Notes under the pieces: generated by a model | The model's database searches: none | Told to the model about the DNA's origin: nothing | What the model saw: the letters and a program-made list of their open reading frames with translations, nothing else | Translations under genes and position numbers: made by a program | NCBI GenBank assembly: GCA_023212695.1 | Contig: JALCCG010000189.1 | Span: 1 to 41,815, forward strand | DNA from: Sporisorium sorghi | Taxonomy: Eukaryota; Basidiomycota; Ustilaginomycetes; Ustilaginales; Ustilaginaceae | Length of the DNA: 41,815 nt | Reading direction: 5' to 3' | Shown here: positions 1-10,001 of the stretch, one piece after another | Layout: each line of letters opens with the position of its first letter | Numbering within the stretch: the stretch's first letter is position 1

Positions 1-103
1 GCCTTGATTTTTGGCCTCAAAATGGCCTTGCCTGGTACTAAAATTGATACTGGATCTGCTGCCTTGAAATTTTGAAATTTTGGACCACCACCCAAGGCCA
101 AAT

Positions 104-137
104 TTTCCACATCAACATGATTTCCACATCTACATGA
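104..137 (+). repeat. 17-bp tandem duplication
   Basis: Two abutting copies of TTTCCACATCWACATGA occupy 104-120 and 121-137 and differ at one position (A versus T). This looks like a local slippage or duplication event inside the AT-rich island. Confidence 0.85.
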
Positions 138-435
138 ACTACGTTACTGGCTAACATTGTCCTCACAGAGACCTTCTGCGCAAATTATGCACATGCTTAA
201 TTTAACATTTGGCCAAAAAAAAGCAAAAAGGAAAGCTCCCTATTCAGGGTTTGAATGTCCACCTCTTGTCTCGCTCTAACACTTTTCCGAATTTCACATT
301 TTTTCCACTGCGCCACCACGCGTATTTTTTTCAGAGTCTAGGGACTGACTGACTAAGTACCCTACAAATATGGAAATTGAATAAATTTACCATACGGAAA
401 GGTAGGTCTAACATTTTCCAGCATTTTTTGGTCTG

Positions 436-604
436 GCTGTATCAAAACTGATACAGCAGCTAGTACACACATTCTGTATCAGCCCAGACCAATACACCAC
501 TAATACACATGCTTGCTGCTGTATCAAAACCAATGCACAACTCACATACAAGGGCTGTATCAGTGCTGTATCAAAAATGGCTGATACAGAGGCATTGTAT
601 CAGC
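436..604. repeat. Clustered CTGTATCA motif, both orientations
   Basis: The core CTGTATCA occurs directly at 437-444, 474-481, 519-526, 555-562 and 566-573; four of these carry a leading G. The reverse complement TGATACAG occurs at 449-456 and 582-589, and a near copy lies at 595-604. Two inverted pairs result. GCTGTATCA (436-444) faces TGATACAGC (449-457) across a 4-nt AAAC loop, giving a 9-bp stem. A second 8-bp pair spans 566-589 with an 8-nt loop. The cluster ends about 240 bp before the TPR gene start. Confidence 0.8.
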
Positions 605-841
605 TGGTGTGGTAGTTACAAATTACTCGACTTTTTCCGATGTGAAGCTCTTTTTTCGCTGTTTGACAGGCTTTCTTCGGACATGTCCGAATTGCCTTCA
701 GATCGGCGATTTGGTGCTCGAAAATCGGACGATTTTGCAAAGGGAAAGTGGAGAAATCAAGAAGAAGCGCTTCTCCTCACTTCACTCTGCTTCTCCTTCC
801 CTTCTCGCCACCACAACAGCAAGCTCTGCAACACGCCAACA

Positions 842-2510
842 ATGGCCTCACTCAGAACAGCCACAGCGGCAAGCCGCACCATCGCTCGATCGACCCTGCT
901 GCCCCAACGACAGCCTCTCCCCGCACCCCGGCTGCCCACCGCCCTCACCCGCAACTTCTCTTCATCTCGCCCCTCCCTCAACGCCTCCCCACCCAAACCA
1001 ACCTCCTCCAACACCAGCCTCGGCAACGTCGAAACCCCCGGCTTCCGCCCACGCCCCTCCGTCTCCGGCCCTGCTGCCGTCCGAGTCGGCACACTCTTCA
1101 CCTCGCTCATAGCCCTCGCAGTCGCCGTCACCGGCTACGGGCTGTACGAGTACTACACCTCGTTCTCCGCCTGGCCCGTGTCGATCCGGGACGACCTGCG
1201 TGCGGCCCTGAAAGCGCGCAACCGCGGCGACGCGCGCCGTTCCGAGTCGTACTTCCGCAAGGCGCTCGCTACGGCGCGTGGGATCAAGGCGGAGCTGAAC
1301 GAGCCGACGCCCACGCCGAAAGGTGCACCGCGGGGTGAGAGTGGAGAGGCGATGCTCAAGATTTCCGGTATTGCAATTGCGCTGGCTGCGCTGCTCGAAG
1401 GCGAAGGGAGGGTGGACGAGAGCTATGCGGTGCTCGAGGATGTATGGGACGAGGTGATGCAGCGTGGCAAGTATGCAAACGTGGGCGACGAGGAGGGCGA
1501 GTGTAAGCGCACGGATAGAGATAGGATGCGCGCGGTGCAAATCGCGCAGAAGCTGGGTCAGCTGGGTCAGCTTCCCGAGGTGCGCATCGCGCTGTTGGAA
1601 AAGGCCAAGCTGGCCAACCTCGGCGAGCTGCAGGACGGTGATGGCGAGAAGAAGTTCAAGTTCAGCTTGACGGGCACGGCGAACTCGCAGGACCCAGCAG
1701 AGCGCTGGTTGGTGTGGAGCGTCGAGGAGCTTTTCAGGCTTGTTCTGCCTGCTGAGGTGCATGCGTCTGCCCTCTCTGCTGCTGCTGCACCCTCCTCACC
1801 CTCCGAACCAAAGCCCGCGGCACAAACGCTCACCACAGTCACCCCACCCAGCTCGATCAGCCTCGCCGACCTCGACCTGCCCGCATGGGTGACCAAACTC
1901 GACCTGCTCGCCTCGATCGAATCCCTCGGCACATTCTACGCCGCCAAAAACCTGCCCAAATATGCCGTGCCGCTGTACCTGCAAACCCTATCCATCCTTC
2001 TCCCGCCCTCCCCCACCGCCTCCCCCACCGCCAGCGAGCGCTGCAAAGCCGGCCTCGTCATGAACAACCTCTCCCAACTTCTCTCGCGTAGCAACATCAA
2101 AGACGCCACACGTTGGGCGACCAAAGGGCTCGAGATCACGGACAAAACCGTGCAGCTGGCCGGGTTTGAAGCAGCGACAACGGCAGAGGTGGTGCAGTCA
2201 AGCGACGAGCGCACGCAAGAGGTGCGCACCGAGTGTCTCGGCGTCAAGCTCACCCTGCTGTACAATCTGGGCGTGTTGAACGACGTAAGTGTTACGCTGG
2301 AATTTGAGCAAGATGAGAAGCTTGCACGCTGACAACTGTTCTCTTCTTGTTTGTGTGCAGATGGCGGGGGACAAGTGCCAAGCCCGAGTGTACTTCCAAA
2401 GGGCCTACGCTCTGGCAGACAAGCTCGGCGGGCCTACGTTCGGCGTCGCCAAGGTCAAGGCTGCCGAGAGCCTGGCGCGTCTCGAGCGACGTGGTGCCGC
2501 CAACAAGTAG
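842..2510 (+). CDS. Mitochondrial inner-membrane TPR protein, Mgr3/TTC19-like
   Basis: Two exons, 842-2284 and 2361-2510, are joined in phase 0 across a 76-nt GTAAGT..CAG intron (2285-2360) and give about 530 residues. The N-terminus is rich in Arg, Ser, Thr and Ala and has no acidic residue in its first 50 positions, as in a mitochondrial presequence; this is why I start at 842 although the frame is open upstream. One hydrophobic segment lies at about residues 80-103. It is followed by an aromatic stretch (YEYYTSFSAWP) and helical repeats of the TPR kind (ARRSESYFRKALATAR; a last one in exon 2, CQARVYFQRAYALADKLGG). Yeast Mgr3 is a TPR adaptor of the inner-membrane i-AAA protease, and this architecture resembles it; the family assignment is inference. 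The gene is convergent with the MYST gene, 92 bp away. Confidence 0.7.
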
Positions 2511-2602
2511 ACGCTCTCAACGATCACGAATGCAAAGAGATCATGGCATCACAAAGGTGCTGTTTCACGCCATGACATTTCGTGTGTGCAACTTGAGCGA
2601 CG

Positions 2603-4894
2603 TCAGACGAGCGCATACGACTCGTCCAACACCGCAGGGCGCACACCAAACCTCCGGATCGCCTCGCGCACCGCATCGCGCGTAAGCACCAGCGCCAGTC
2701 CACCAGCGCCACCGCCGCTCGACCGCCCGTTAAGCTGCTTCCCTCCCCCTCCCACCACCTCCTTTTCCGCTCCATCCGCACCGTTTAGCAGCACAGCCTC
2801 GTCCGTGGTGGGCAAAAACGGCGTCGACGCAGCATCGACAAGGCCAGCCTCGGTGAGTGCGAGCACAATGTCGTCCGGGCGCAGATGCGTGACTCGCGAC
2901 AGGGCTTCTACTGTCACTGCCATCGTGCAGGCTTGGTCGAGGGTGGCGATGTCGAGCGCTGGATGTACGGCCGCAGATTCATCGACATGCGAGCCGTTGG
3001 CTGCGACTCTGGTTGAGCGCCTTGCTGCTGCACTGTCGTTGTCTGTGGCCGGTGATGCGGCAGTGACGGTGCTGTCGCGCTGAGTATGTGGAGGCGGTGG
3101 ACGTCGAGTGGGTACGCTGCCCGCCCACCCCTTGAGCCGCAGCTTGCGCTTGTGCGAGCTCGATCCACCGCTTACGCTAGCCCCCGTCCTTGGGGTAAGG
3201 GCGTCAGAAGCATCCGCTTCAGCAGCGAGCTGCTGCAGCTCCGCGAATCCAGCCTGGTGCGCGATCGACTCGAGCGGTACACCGAGCAGCCTGCACCGTT
3301 GCGCGAGGACGTGCCACTTGCGCAGCGCCTCTTCCGGCTTTGCCTTGGCATCCCGCGCTCCTACATCGCCAAGTTCGCCACCCGCCACGGAAGGCCTCCG
3401 CTGCCTCATCGCGCTACTGCTGCCCGCGAGCTGCAACGGCCCGTCAAAGCACCCCACCAACGCCCTCAACAGCACCGCCGTCCAGAACGACAAATACCCC
3501 TTCAACCCCAGATCCGACAACGGTCGCTCCGGAGTCCCCAACATCCCCTCCCGCGCCGACAAATAATACGAAAACTCGATCATCAGCGTCCCAAAGCTCT
3601 TCCGCTGAAACGGCGGGAACGTCACAATGCACGCCAGATTGTAATCATCATACGACACCTTTTCCTTTGAAAAAAACCCGAGCGGGTGGTCGAACGACGC
3701 AGTAGCCGCGTCGGTGAGCACGTAAAACACGAACGGCTCGACGTCAAAGTAGACCGTCTTGTGGTCGATGAAGAGCTTGCCGAAGAGCGAGAGGTTTTGC
3801 GCGTAGAGTTTTTGGGTGGCGCCGTCGACTTGCCATATGATGTGCGCGCCGCGCTGGTAGACTTTGCGACCGGGCGGGTGGGTGTTGCGGCACAACTTGC
3901 GGTGGGCTGCGAAGCCGTTGTAGGTCTTCATGTATTTGAAGCAGCCGTCGCAGATCCAGAGTTGTTTGGTTGGGGTGAGGGTGTCCTTCTTTCTGACGGT
4001 GGAGGAGGAGGCGGGAGAGTGGCGTCCTGATGGCGAGGTGGAGTCGGTTGTGTGAACGGACGTCGTTGCTGCGAGCGACTTGATGGCGGGCGCATCGCGT
4101 GCTGAGGTGGACAGAGCCCCGCCGAGGCTGCTGGTGTTCTCCCTCCGAGCTACGCGTTTTGACGCCGCAGACGCCGCGGGAGACTGGGTGCGCTTGCTGC
4201 TCCCCACCCCCGCACCCGCATGAGCAGACCCCGCGTGGCCCGCCGCGGCGCCCTCTGCCCCGTCAGCATCGTCATGATCAAGAGGATACGGACTATGGTA
4301 CCACGTCTTGATGTCGTAGTTGCCGTATAGGACACGATTGATGTTGCGCAGGGCGGGCGTGTCGGAAGCCGACGAGGATGCGTTTGTCTTTTGCCTCGCG
4401 CGATGATTGGCGCTACGGTCGAAAAGCGCTGGAGATGGTTGTCGGCTGGCAGAGGGCGTGCGGCTGCCGTCGCTGCCTTCGTGGGCGAGGTCATGCTCTG
4501 CTTTCCTCTTGCCTTTTTCGCTGGAATGCGGGGTTGGATGCGAGGCTGAATTCAATCCATTGGCGCCTTTGACCGGCGTCGAAGCATGGTGCAGAGTAGC
4601 GTCGAGTTTCGCATCCATGCTCGAGAGCGCAGAAGCGGGTCGGATCGAGGAACCGTCCACCCAGCCGTCCATGCGTTTGTCCTGGTCGTGACGATGAACG
4701 TAGTACTGCACGCTGTCGGTATCGGCACCTGCGGATGGAGGGTTGGAGGAGCTGCCCCATCTGCGCGAGACGATCGTAGCGGGGTATGTGTTGCCTGTTT
4801 TGCTATCGACGACTTCGCAGACTGCTCCTACGGGTAGCAGCGTCGACTGCATTGCTCGCTGGTGGTGGGATGCAGATAGCGTGGCAGACGGCAC
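2603..4894 (-). CDS. MYST-family histone acetyltransferase, Sas2/MOF-like
   Basis: Single exon of 763 residues; a second Met at residue 15 is an alternative start. Residues about 20-85 resemble a Tudor-knot/chromo-barrel (PVGAVCEVVD..., QYYVHRHDQDKRMDGWV). A C2HC zinc finger (CDGCFKYM...HRKLC) sits at about 315-335, followed by the MYST acetyl-CoA domain. By alignment to Esa1 the autoacetylated Lys is K379 (in DHK), the catalytic Cys is C422 (NLACIV) and the general base is E456 (TPERPLSDLG). The zinc finger and the QNLSLFGKLF segment argue for the Sas2/MOF side of the family rather than Esa1, which lacks the Cys pair; this is moderately sure. Two oddities stand out: the acetyl-CoA loop reads QRKSFG, where QRKGYG is usual, and about 175 low-complexity residues separate the catalytic core from the final MYST helices (LSRVTHLRPDDIVLAL, near 665). 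It should acetylate nucleosomal histone, typically H4. Confidence 0.88.
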   Translation of the reverse strand: MPSATLSASHHQRAMQSTLLPVGAVCEVVDSKTGNTYPATIVSRRWGSSSNPPSAGADTDSVQYYVHRHDQDKRMDGWVDGSSIRPASALSSMDAKLDATLHHASTPVKGANGLNSASHPTPHSSEKGKRKAEHDLAHEGSDGSRTPSASRQPSPALFDRSANHRARQKTNASSSASDTPALRNINRVLYGNYDIKTWYHSPYPLDHDDADGAEGAAAGHAGSAHAGAGVGSSKRTQSPAASAASKRVARRENTSSLGGALSTSARDAPAIKSLAATTSVHTTDSTSPSGRHSPASSSTVRKKDTLTPTKQLWICDGCFKYMKTYNGFAAHRKLCRNTHPPGRKVYQRGAHIIWQVDGATQKLYAQNLSLFGKLFIDHKTVYFDVEPFVFYVLTDAATASFDHPLGFFSKEKVSYDDYNLACIVTFPPFQRKSFGTLMIEFSYYLSAREGMLGTPERPLSDLGLKGYLSFWTAVLLRALVGCFDGPLQLAGSSSAMRQRRPSVAGGELGDVGARDAKAKPEEALRKWHVLAQRCRLLGVPLESIAHQAGFAELQQLAAEADASDALTPRTGASVSGGSSSHKRKLRLKGWAGSVPTRRPPPPHTQRDSTVTAASPATDNDSAAARRSTRVAANGSHVDESAAVHPALDIATLDQACTMAVTVEALSRVTHLRPDDIVLALTEAGLVDAASTPFLPTTDEAVLLNGADGAEKEVVGGGGKQLNGRSSGGGAGGLALVLTRDAVREAIRRFGVRPAVLDESYALV

Positions 4895-5269
4895 TGTTTT
4901 GGCGCAAGCTCTGGCGCGTGGGCGCTGGAGTAGGTGACGGACCGTTTCAATCTGTCGTCGAGGCTGAGCTGGGCTGGAGATGCATCGTGTGTGCTGTTGG
5001 TTCTAGCGTCACTGACCGACTAGCGCCCGCTAGTGCCGCTGTGATGGATGAGCTGATGGTCGGTGAAGCTTGGCGAGAGAAGAGGTTCGCGCAGTCGATT
5101 TCGCGGTCGTCTTTGGCTCCCCTGACTAGCGATATGGTGCTGTTACGTCTCGCCAGCCGTGGCTCGATGTCGTCTGGAGTCAAGAAGCGAAGATGGATGG
5201 CTGCGAGATGCTCGTGGATGCAGTTGGCCTCGACGAAGCTCTAAAAATGCAAAACCTTGTCAAAAAAAA

Positions 5270-5314
<45 letters not shown>

Positions 5315-5548
5315 CTGGCGAGAAAGGGTCGCGCTGAGTAGCGCTTCGACAGAACGCGCCTTGAACGGAGCACACATCTCTAGCCATCATCATCGTCCCT
5401 CAGCACACCCCGCTGCCACTGATGCTTCAAGCGAATGCGATTAGAATGAATAGATGCAATGCTGAGAAAGAGAAGAAGGAACGTGCGAATGCAAGCTAAA
5501 GAAACAAGACTAAAGAGACCGAACCCCCCCCAACCCACACACCACCAT
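4895..5548. other. Intergenic: upstream of MYST gene, downstream of methyltransferase
   Basis: This 654-bp gap holds no supportable gene. It must carry the MYST promoter (minus strand) and the 3' end of the methyltransferase transcript. The only clear structure is the A26-(AT)14 simple repeat at 5262-5314. Confidence 0.5.
5262..5314. repeat. A26 homopolymer followed by (AT)14
   Basis: Twenty-six A residues at 5262-5287 run directly into an alternating AT tract that ends at 5314. It is a compound simple repeat and is likely to be length-variable and error-prone in assembly. Confidence 0.95.
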
Positions 5549-7062
5549 CTAACACACCTCCTCCGTCCGCCGAATGCACAGCACCCCACCCGAATGATGA
5601 CACTCGATCTCGGCGTCAAAGTCGATCCCAATCTGCTCGCACACCTTCTTCAGCTCCACCGCTGCGAAATCCGCATCCTGCAGACTGAGCGTGCGCTGTT
5701 CCGGATGATCCTGCAAAAACTTCAAGTAACCCGAGGTCGACCTTACCCAGTCCGCCATCTTCCTCGGCGTAGCCATCGACACCACCAAATCTCCACCCGA
5801 GTTGTCGCACTGTGCAGCACGCCTCACGCTGTCCCGAATCCAGCTTGGCAGATTCTCGATTTGTTCTGCAAACCGTTCGGGATCGTCGACCTTGCAGAGC
5901 TCGGCGTTGGTCGCGCGCTCGCCGAGCACCGTGCAGTCGTCGATGGGGATCCAGCAGTACGACTCGCGGTCCCACAGCGCCTCTAGCTCAGCACTGTGGT
6001 CCCACGGCATGGGCAGCTTGCGGTACAGCCCGCCAGTGCGCAGCTCTTGGATGAAGCTGGAGGTGCCGTAGTAGCGGTCGATCTCGGGGTGGTTGAGCGG
6101 GAAGTCGAGCAGCCAATCTCGCAGAGGTCGCAGCCGGTCACCTTTCTCGCCCAAATACGGGCCGATGGCGGGGCGGGTGCCCATGACGATCAAGCTGCCG
6201 CCTGGTTTGAGCAGCGACGCCCAGGTGGTCCAGTTGGAGCGCGCGGCTTGCGGCGTCGACCAGTCCATCCAGTGGATGCACGACGCCATCATGATCAGGT
6301 CCACTTTTTCGCCGCGGGGTAGCACGGGGGCCTCGCCTTGAGCTTGCAGATACTCGATGCGCGTCGGATCCTGCACGGGAGGCAGGTGCACTTTGGCCAG
6401 CTCGTCGGCCGACATGTGCTTCACCGTATTCGCCAGCTTGAGCATGTTCGGCGACGGATCCTGCCCGTACACTCTGGCGAATCGAGTGGCCATGTGCACC
6501 GACATCTGTCCCGGTCCACACCCAATCTCCAGCGCCGCCTGCCATCTATCAACCCCACTCGACTTGCCGTCGCCTTGTGCGTGGTAGTCGAACGTCGTCT
6601 CGGTCATCGTCGGCGGGTAAGCGGTGCGTGCACGCAAGTACTGCATCGCGTTGTACGAGTCGTGGCTCCAGGCGGAGCCGAGTTGGTGCGGCGCCATCTC
6701 GAGTGCGATATCCAGCTCGAGCTCAAACTCTGGGTGAAGTGGGAAAGTGAGCGAAGAGCTCGACGATGCGATCGATCCTTTTTGCGAAAGCGTCGGAGAC
6801 CAGGGCAGCGAGAGTTGCGACGATGTCGACGGCGTCGAGAATCCGCTCTTGGACGAAAGGGATCGGGAAGAGTACTTGCTGCTGCCGAGTGAGTCGGTTG
6901 TGGGACACGGCAATGCTGGCGTCTTTGATGTGATATGCAGGTAGAGTCGGCGGAGGCTGGAGGAGAGCGAACGGCCCTGTCGTCGCAGTGTTTTATGTGG
7001 TTGCTCGTGCGATTTCGAGGTTGACAAGGTCTGTTGCGACACTGCCCCTGCGTGGGTTTGCG

Positions 7063-7096
<34 letters not shown>

Positions 7097-7207
7097 ATGC
7101 GCTCCAGGTTGCAAGTGCAGCATGGGCAGATGTGGTGGTGGTACAGTGCGACGAAGCGATGTGCTTCCAACGGAAGGATAGGGTGGAACAGCATGAATCC
7201 TCTCCAT
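5549..7207 (-). CDS. SAM-dependent methyltransferase, Crg1/Tmt1-like
   Basis: Single exon of 552 residues. The Rossmann motif I (LEIGCGPGQMSVHMA) lies near residue 225, a partner-strand acidic region (VYGQDPSPNML) follows, then motif II/III-like segments (VDLIMMASCIHWMDW, LLKPGGSLIVMG). The ASCIHWMDW stretch is typical of the yeast Crg1 and trans-aconitate methyltransferase (Tmt1) group, small-molecule O-methyltransferases; the substrate here is unknown. Yeast members are about 290-300 residues, so the first 170 residues are extra. They are Ser/Pro-rich and contain an 11-Gln run encoded by a CAG tract. A Met at residue 171 (start base 6697, MAPHQLGSAWS) would give a 382-residue protein closer to family size, so the true start is uncertain. 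Confidence 0.82.
7065..7099 (-). repeat. CAG trinucleotide tract encoding poly-Gln
   Basis: An almost pure CAG run on the coding strand (CTG on the plus strand) encodes about 11 consecutive Gln near the N-terminus of the methyltransferase. Edges are approximate. Confidence 0.85.
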
Positions 7208-8214
7208 CTCTTCGGCCGTCCTCGCCCTGCCTCTTCTAAGCGAGCTCGTTGCCGCGGTCTAGCGGAGTCGGCGGCGGGGGCCAAAAGAGAGGTCTGATCT
7301 CGCTCGGCCTCCTTTTTCCTGCTTAAATTTGTGTTTGCTCCAGTGGAATGGGATGGGCCTCTTAGCGCGTGATATCCGGTGCTGTTCTGAGGTGGGTTGT
7401 AAATGGGTGAGCAAGTTGAAGCAGCCTGCCAAGTGATGTGGTCCCTTGAGCAGCTCGATTCAATCGTTGTACATCGACCTGGCACAAAACTCCTTTCGTC
7501 GGTTGGAACGTGTCGGCGAGCAATGCGTGATAGCCGGTCGGGAACCGATACTGTAGCGGCAGGGCGGGACCAGATGTGGGTTCAGTCGATGTGAATGTGG
7601 GACCGGTCCTCCAGTTCCACCTTGAGGTCGCACTTTATAAACCCTCGCGAATCAGAAGTGGTATCACCTGATCCTGACCCTCTTGAAGAACAAACTCAAT
7701 GCGTGTCACCTCTTCCAAGAAACTCAAAGACAATTGGGACGCCCAAAGCGTGCGTTGCCATGCCAAGCGAACAGGTTCGAGAGTAACGCCACTCGACTGC
7801 GATCGACCTCGTACATGCACATGTACCACAAGGGGACCGTGTCAGCTGCGGGTGTGCCACTCCGCACATGAACGATACCGTGCTCAGCAGTCCCCTTTGA
7901 ACAACAAGCGCGGGACACTAGCGCACAGTTGTTGAGCGTTAGCCTCACCGCTCCCACGGCAAGCGTCTGCCCTTTGTTGAGTGGCTGGAGAAAAGGCGCT
8001 GCAAGATGTGCCATCAGACGCAGCGAGTTGTAGAAGAAAAGGTTTTGGTTCCCCAAACGAAGCTAATGTACAGCAGACAATGCTTCCTTTCTTCCAAACG
8101 CCGTACCGACCAGCGATTGCACGGCTTCCACGATGATCTGATCCGCTCTCGACCAGCGATGCGTGCCAATGCCAGCATCAGCAAACCCCCGAGCCCTTGC
8201 TCTGTCACCACGCT
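7208..8214. other. Intergenic: methyltransferase upstream region
   Basis: About 1 kb lies between the methyltransferase start and the CAP gene stop, both on the minus strand. Short open frames are present on both strands, but none resembles a known family. No repeat or RNA gene is seen. Confidence 0.5.
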
Positions 8215-9045
8215 TCAATTGGCGAGCACATTATCCCCAAACTCCCCAATAACGTTCCCCGGCGGATCATAGTTACACACGACATACTGCGCCTTGCCCT
8301 GGGTCCCCAACCCCATCTCACTCGCTGTACACTCCTGAATCGCACACCCCAACCTCTTGCTCCCCTTCCACACCATCTGCGTGAAATGTCCCGTGGCGTC
8401 GCTGTACTGCGCCTTGGCAAAATCATACAGACTGACCTCGTTGTACCAGAGCGTGCACGAGTCCTTTGCGCCAAAGCTGCTCGCGGTGCCTGCGGCGATG
8501 TTCTGGCCGTACGGGTTGTTGGGCGTGTGCTGCCACTTGCAGCCTGCGGCCCACGAGGCGGCTGCGGACGCGAGCGTAGTCGACCACGTGAGCGCCGCCG
8601 CCGAGTGCTTGGCGCGATCCGCATTGTGCATGCTCAGCATCGTCTGTGCAAACGTCGACAGCGTGTTTCCGGATGACGACGGCGTGCTTGCTGCGGCTTT
8701 GGTGCTCGTGCCGGCAGCAGCCTTCTTGGTCGTGCTGGTGTAGTAGCGGCTGGGCCGCGCCGAACTCGTCTTGTGCTTTTGCTTGTGCTTCTTGTTGGTG
8801 GCCGAGGCAGGGAACGCGTTGACCTGCGCAGAGATCTGCGTGGCTTTGCGATTCTTCTTGCCCTTCTTGTGGTGGTGTTTGCGGCTGCCAGCCCCGCACG
8901 TAGAGGTGCCGCGAGGTTCCAAGTCGACATCGTCGTAGACGGCCGCGACGCTGTCACCTTCGACTGCGGGTGCGGATGCGGCAGAGAGCGGCGCCAGCAC
9001 AGCCAGCGCGCCCACGATGGCAGCGAGCGTCGTTGCCACCTTCAT
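8215..9045 (-). CDS. Secreted CAP-superfamily (PR-1/Pry-like) protein
   Basis: I start at 9045 (276 residues) because a signal peptide begins there (MKVATTLAAIVGALAVLAPLSAASA); the frame is open 31 codons further upstream without likeness to anything. Residues about 25-130 form a basic, His/Lys- and Ser/Thr-rich linker (RKHHHKKGKKNRK). The CAP domain fills about 135-276, with the two signatures GHFTQMVW and YVVCNYDPPGN. The usual His/Glu cavity tetrad maps to H173, Q181, E203 and H220, so the first Glu (GEN in plant PR-1) is Gln. The last 20 residues start at C257 (CNYD-PPGN) and resemble the CAPE peptide region of plant PR-1. Yeast Pry proteins bind sterols and fatty acids; a role at the plant interface is inference. 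It lies next to the H+-ATPase on the same strand. Confidence 0.9.
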   Translation of the reverse strand: MKVATTLAAIVGALAVLAPLSAASAPAVEGDSVAAVYDDVDLEPRGTSTCGAGSRKHHHKKGKKNRKATQISAQVNAFPASATNKKHKQKHKTSSARPSRYYTSTTKKAAAGTSTKAAASTPSSSGNTLSTFAQTMLSMHNADRAKHSAAALTWSTTLASAAASWAAGCKWQHTPNNPYGQNIAAGTASSFGAKDSCTLWYNEVSLYDFAKAQYSDATGHFTQMVWKGSKRLGCAIQECTASEMGLGTQGKAQYVVCNYDPPGNVIGEFGDNVLAN

Positions 9046-9966
9046 TGCTGGGCTTGGAGGTGTAAGTGTAGAGACGGTGAGCGTGGACGATCTCCTGTTC
9101 CGTCGAGGTGGTACAAGAAGGAGGTTGAAGAGGACCACAACGAAAGGATGTCCACAAGCTTCTTGGTCGCATATAAGGCTTCCAGCACTGAGCGGGGACC
9201 ACTTTTACATCCCGCTCTTCAGCGTGCTGCAAAGACGATCAACGATCGCCCCGGTGTCTCACATAGGCAACATGACGGTCCTGTGTGGCGTGTGCTCACC
9301 CGGCCTCTTGCCGCGCTCTCGCAGCTGTGTGACCGACAACCGCCAGCGCCGGGGTCCTGGATACCGAGCATCGGTCTGCTGCGGCCATACACAGTCGATG
9401 TTCGGGCCAGGTGCATGGGGCGCACCTCGACGCTGCCATGTCCATCCAAATGCGTGGCAACCACGACATCTGTGGGTCGGCTGCAGCGGCGCCGCCTTGC
9501 CGTGTCTGAAGCAGCAAGAGGACCCGCTGGATCGACAATATCGCATCCGAAGGCAACTACGCTGCCGAGTCGTCAACGCTAGGCATTCAAGGATGTTTGT
9601 GCTATGAGCCGCCAGCAGGGGATGAGGGGAAGAAGTCTCAAGCGAGCAAGCAACCCAGGCATGCGCTCGGCGACCACGCCCTCTCGCTCTCCACACTGTC
9701 ACGCTTTTACACCAAGGCCTGTCTGTTGGTGGCTTGCACAACACCCTCCAACCCACCCTGCGAAGCATCCATTGCAGATGCGTATCACAGCATGCACCCA
9801 CTGCTGGCAACGATGACGACAGAGAGGGTCAGTTGCAGGAGCCGCTCTAGAAATATTTCATGCTCTGTGCTGGCATGGTAGACGCATCGAAGCGCCGAGA
9901 GAGGACGCTTGCTGAGGCGCTGTTGAGAAATTTCACTTGGCGCTGGCAGTGGTTGACAGCTTGGGG

Positions 9967-10001
<35 letters not shown>

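Larger units (their letters stand above)
1..841. other. AT-rich repeat-bearing intergenic island
   Basis: No credible gene is visible. The stretch is clearly richer in A and T than the rest of the window and is built from short repeated words: GCCTTG near 1, 25 and 61, a tandem GAAATTTT pair near 65-80, a 17-bp tandem duplication at 104-137 and a cluster of CTGTATCA words in both orientations at 436-604. An open frame runs through 509-841 into the TPR gene, but its translation there has no family likeness, and the mitochondrial presequence starts cleanly at 842. The stretch could be a decayed mobile element or a regulatory region; I cannot tell which from the sequence. Confidence 0.5.

Noticed and set aside
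9046..9138. N-terminal extension of the CAP protein by 31 codons
   Set aside because: A classical signal peptide begins at the internal Met at 9045; the extension would mask it.
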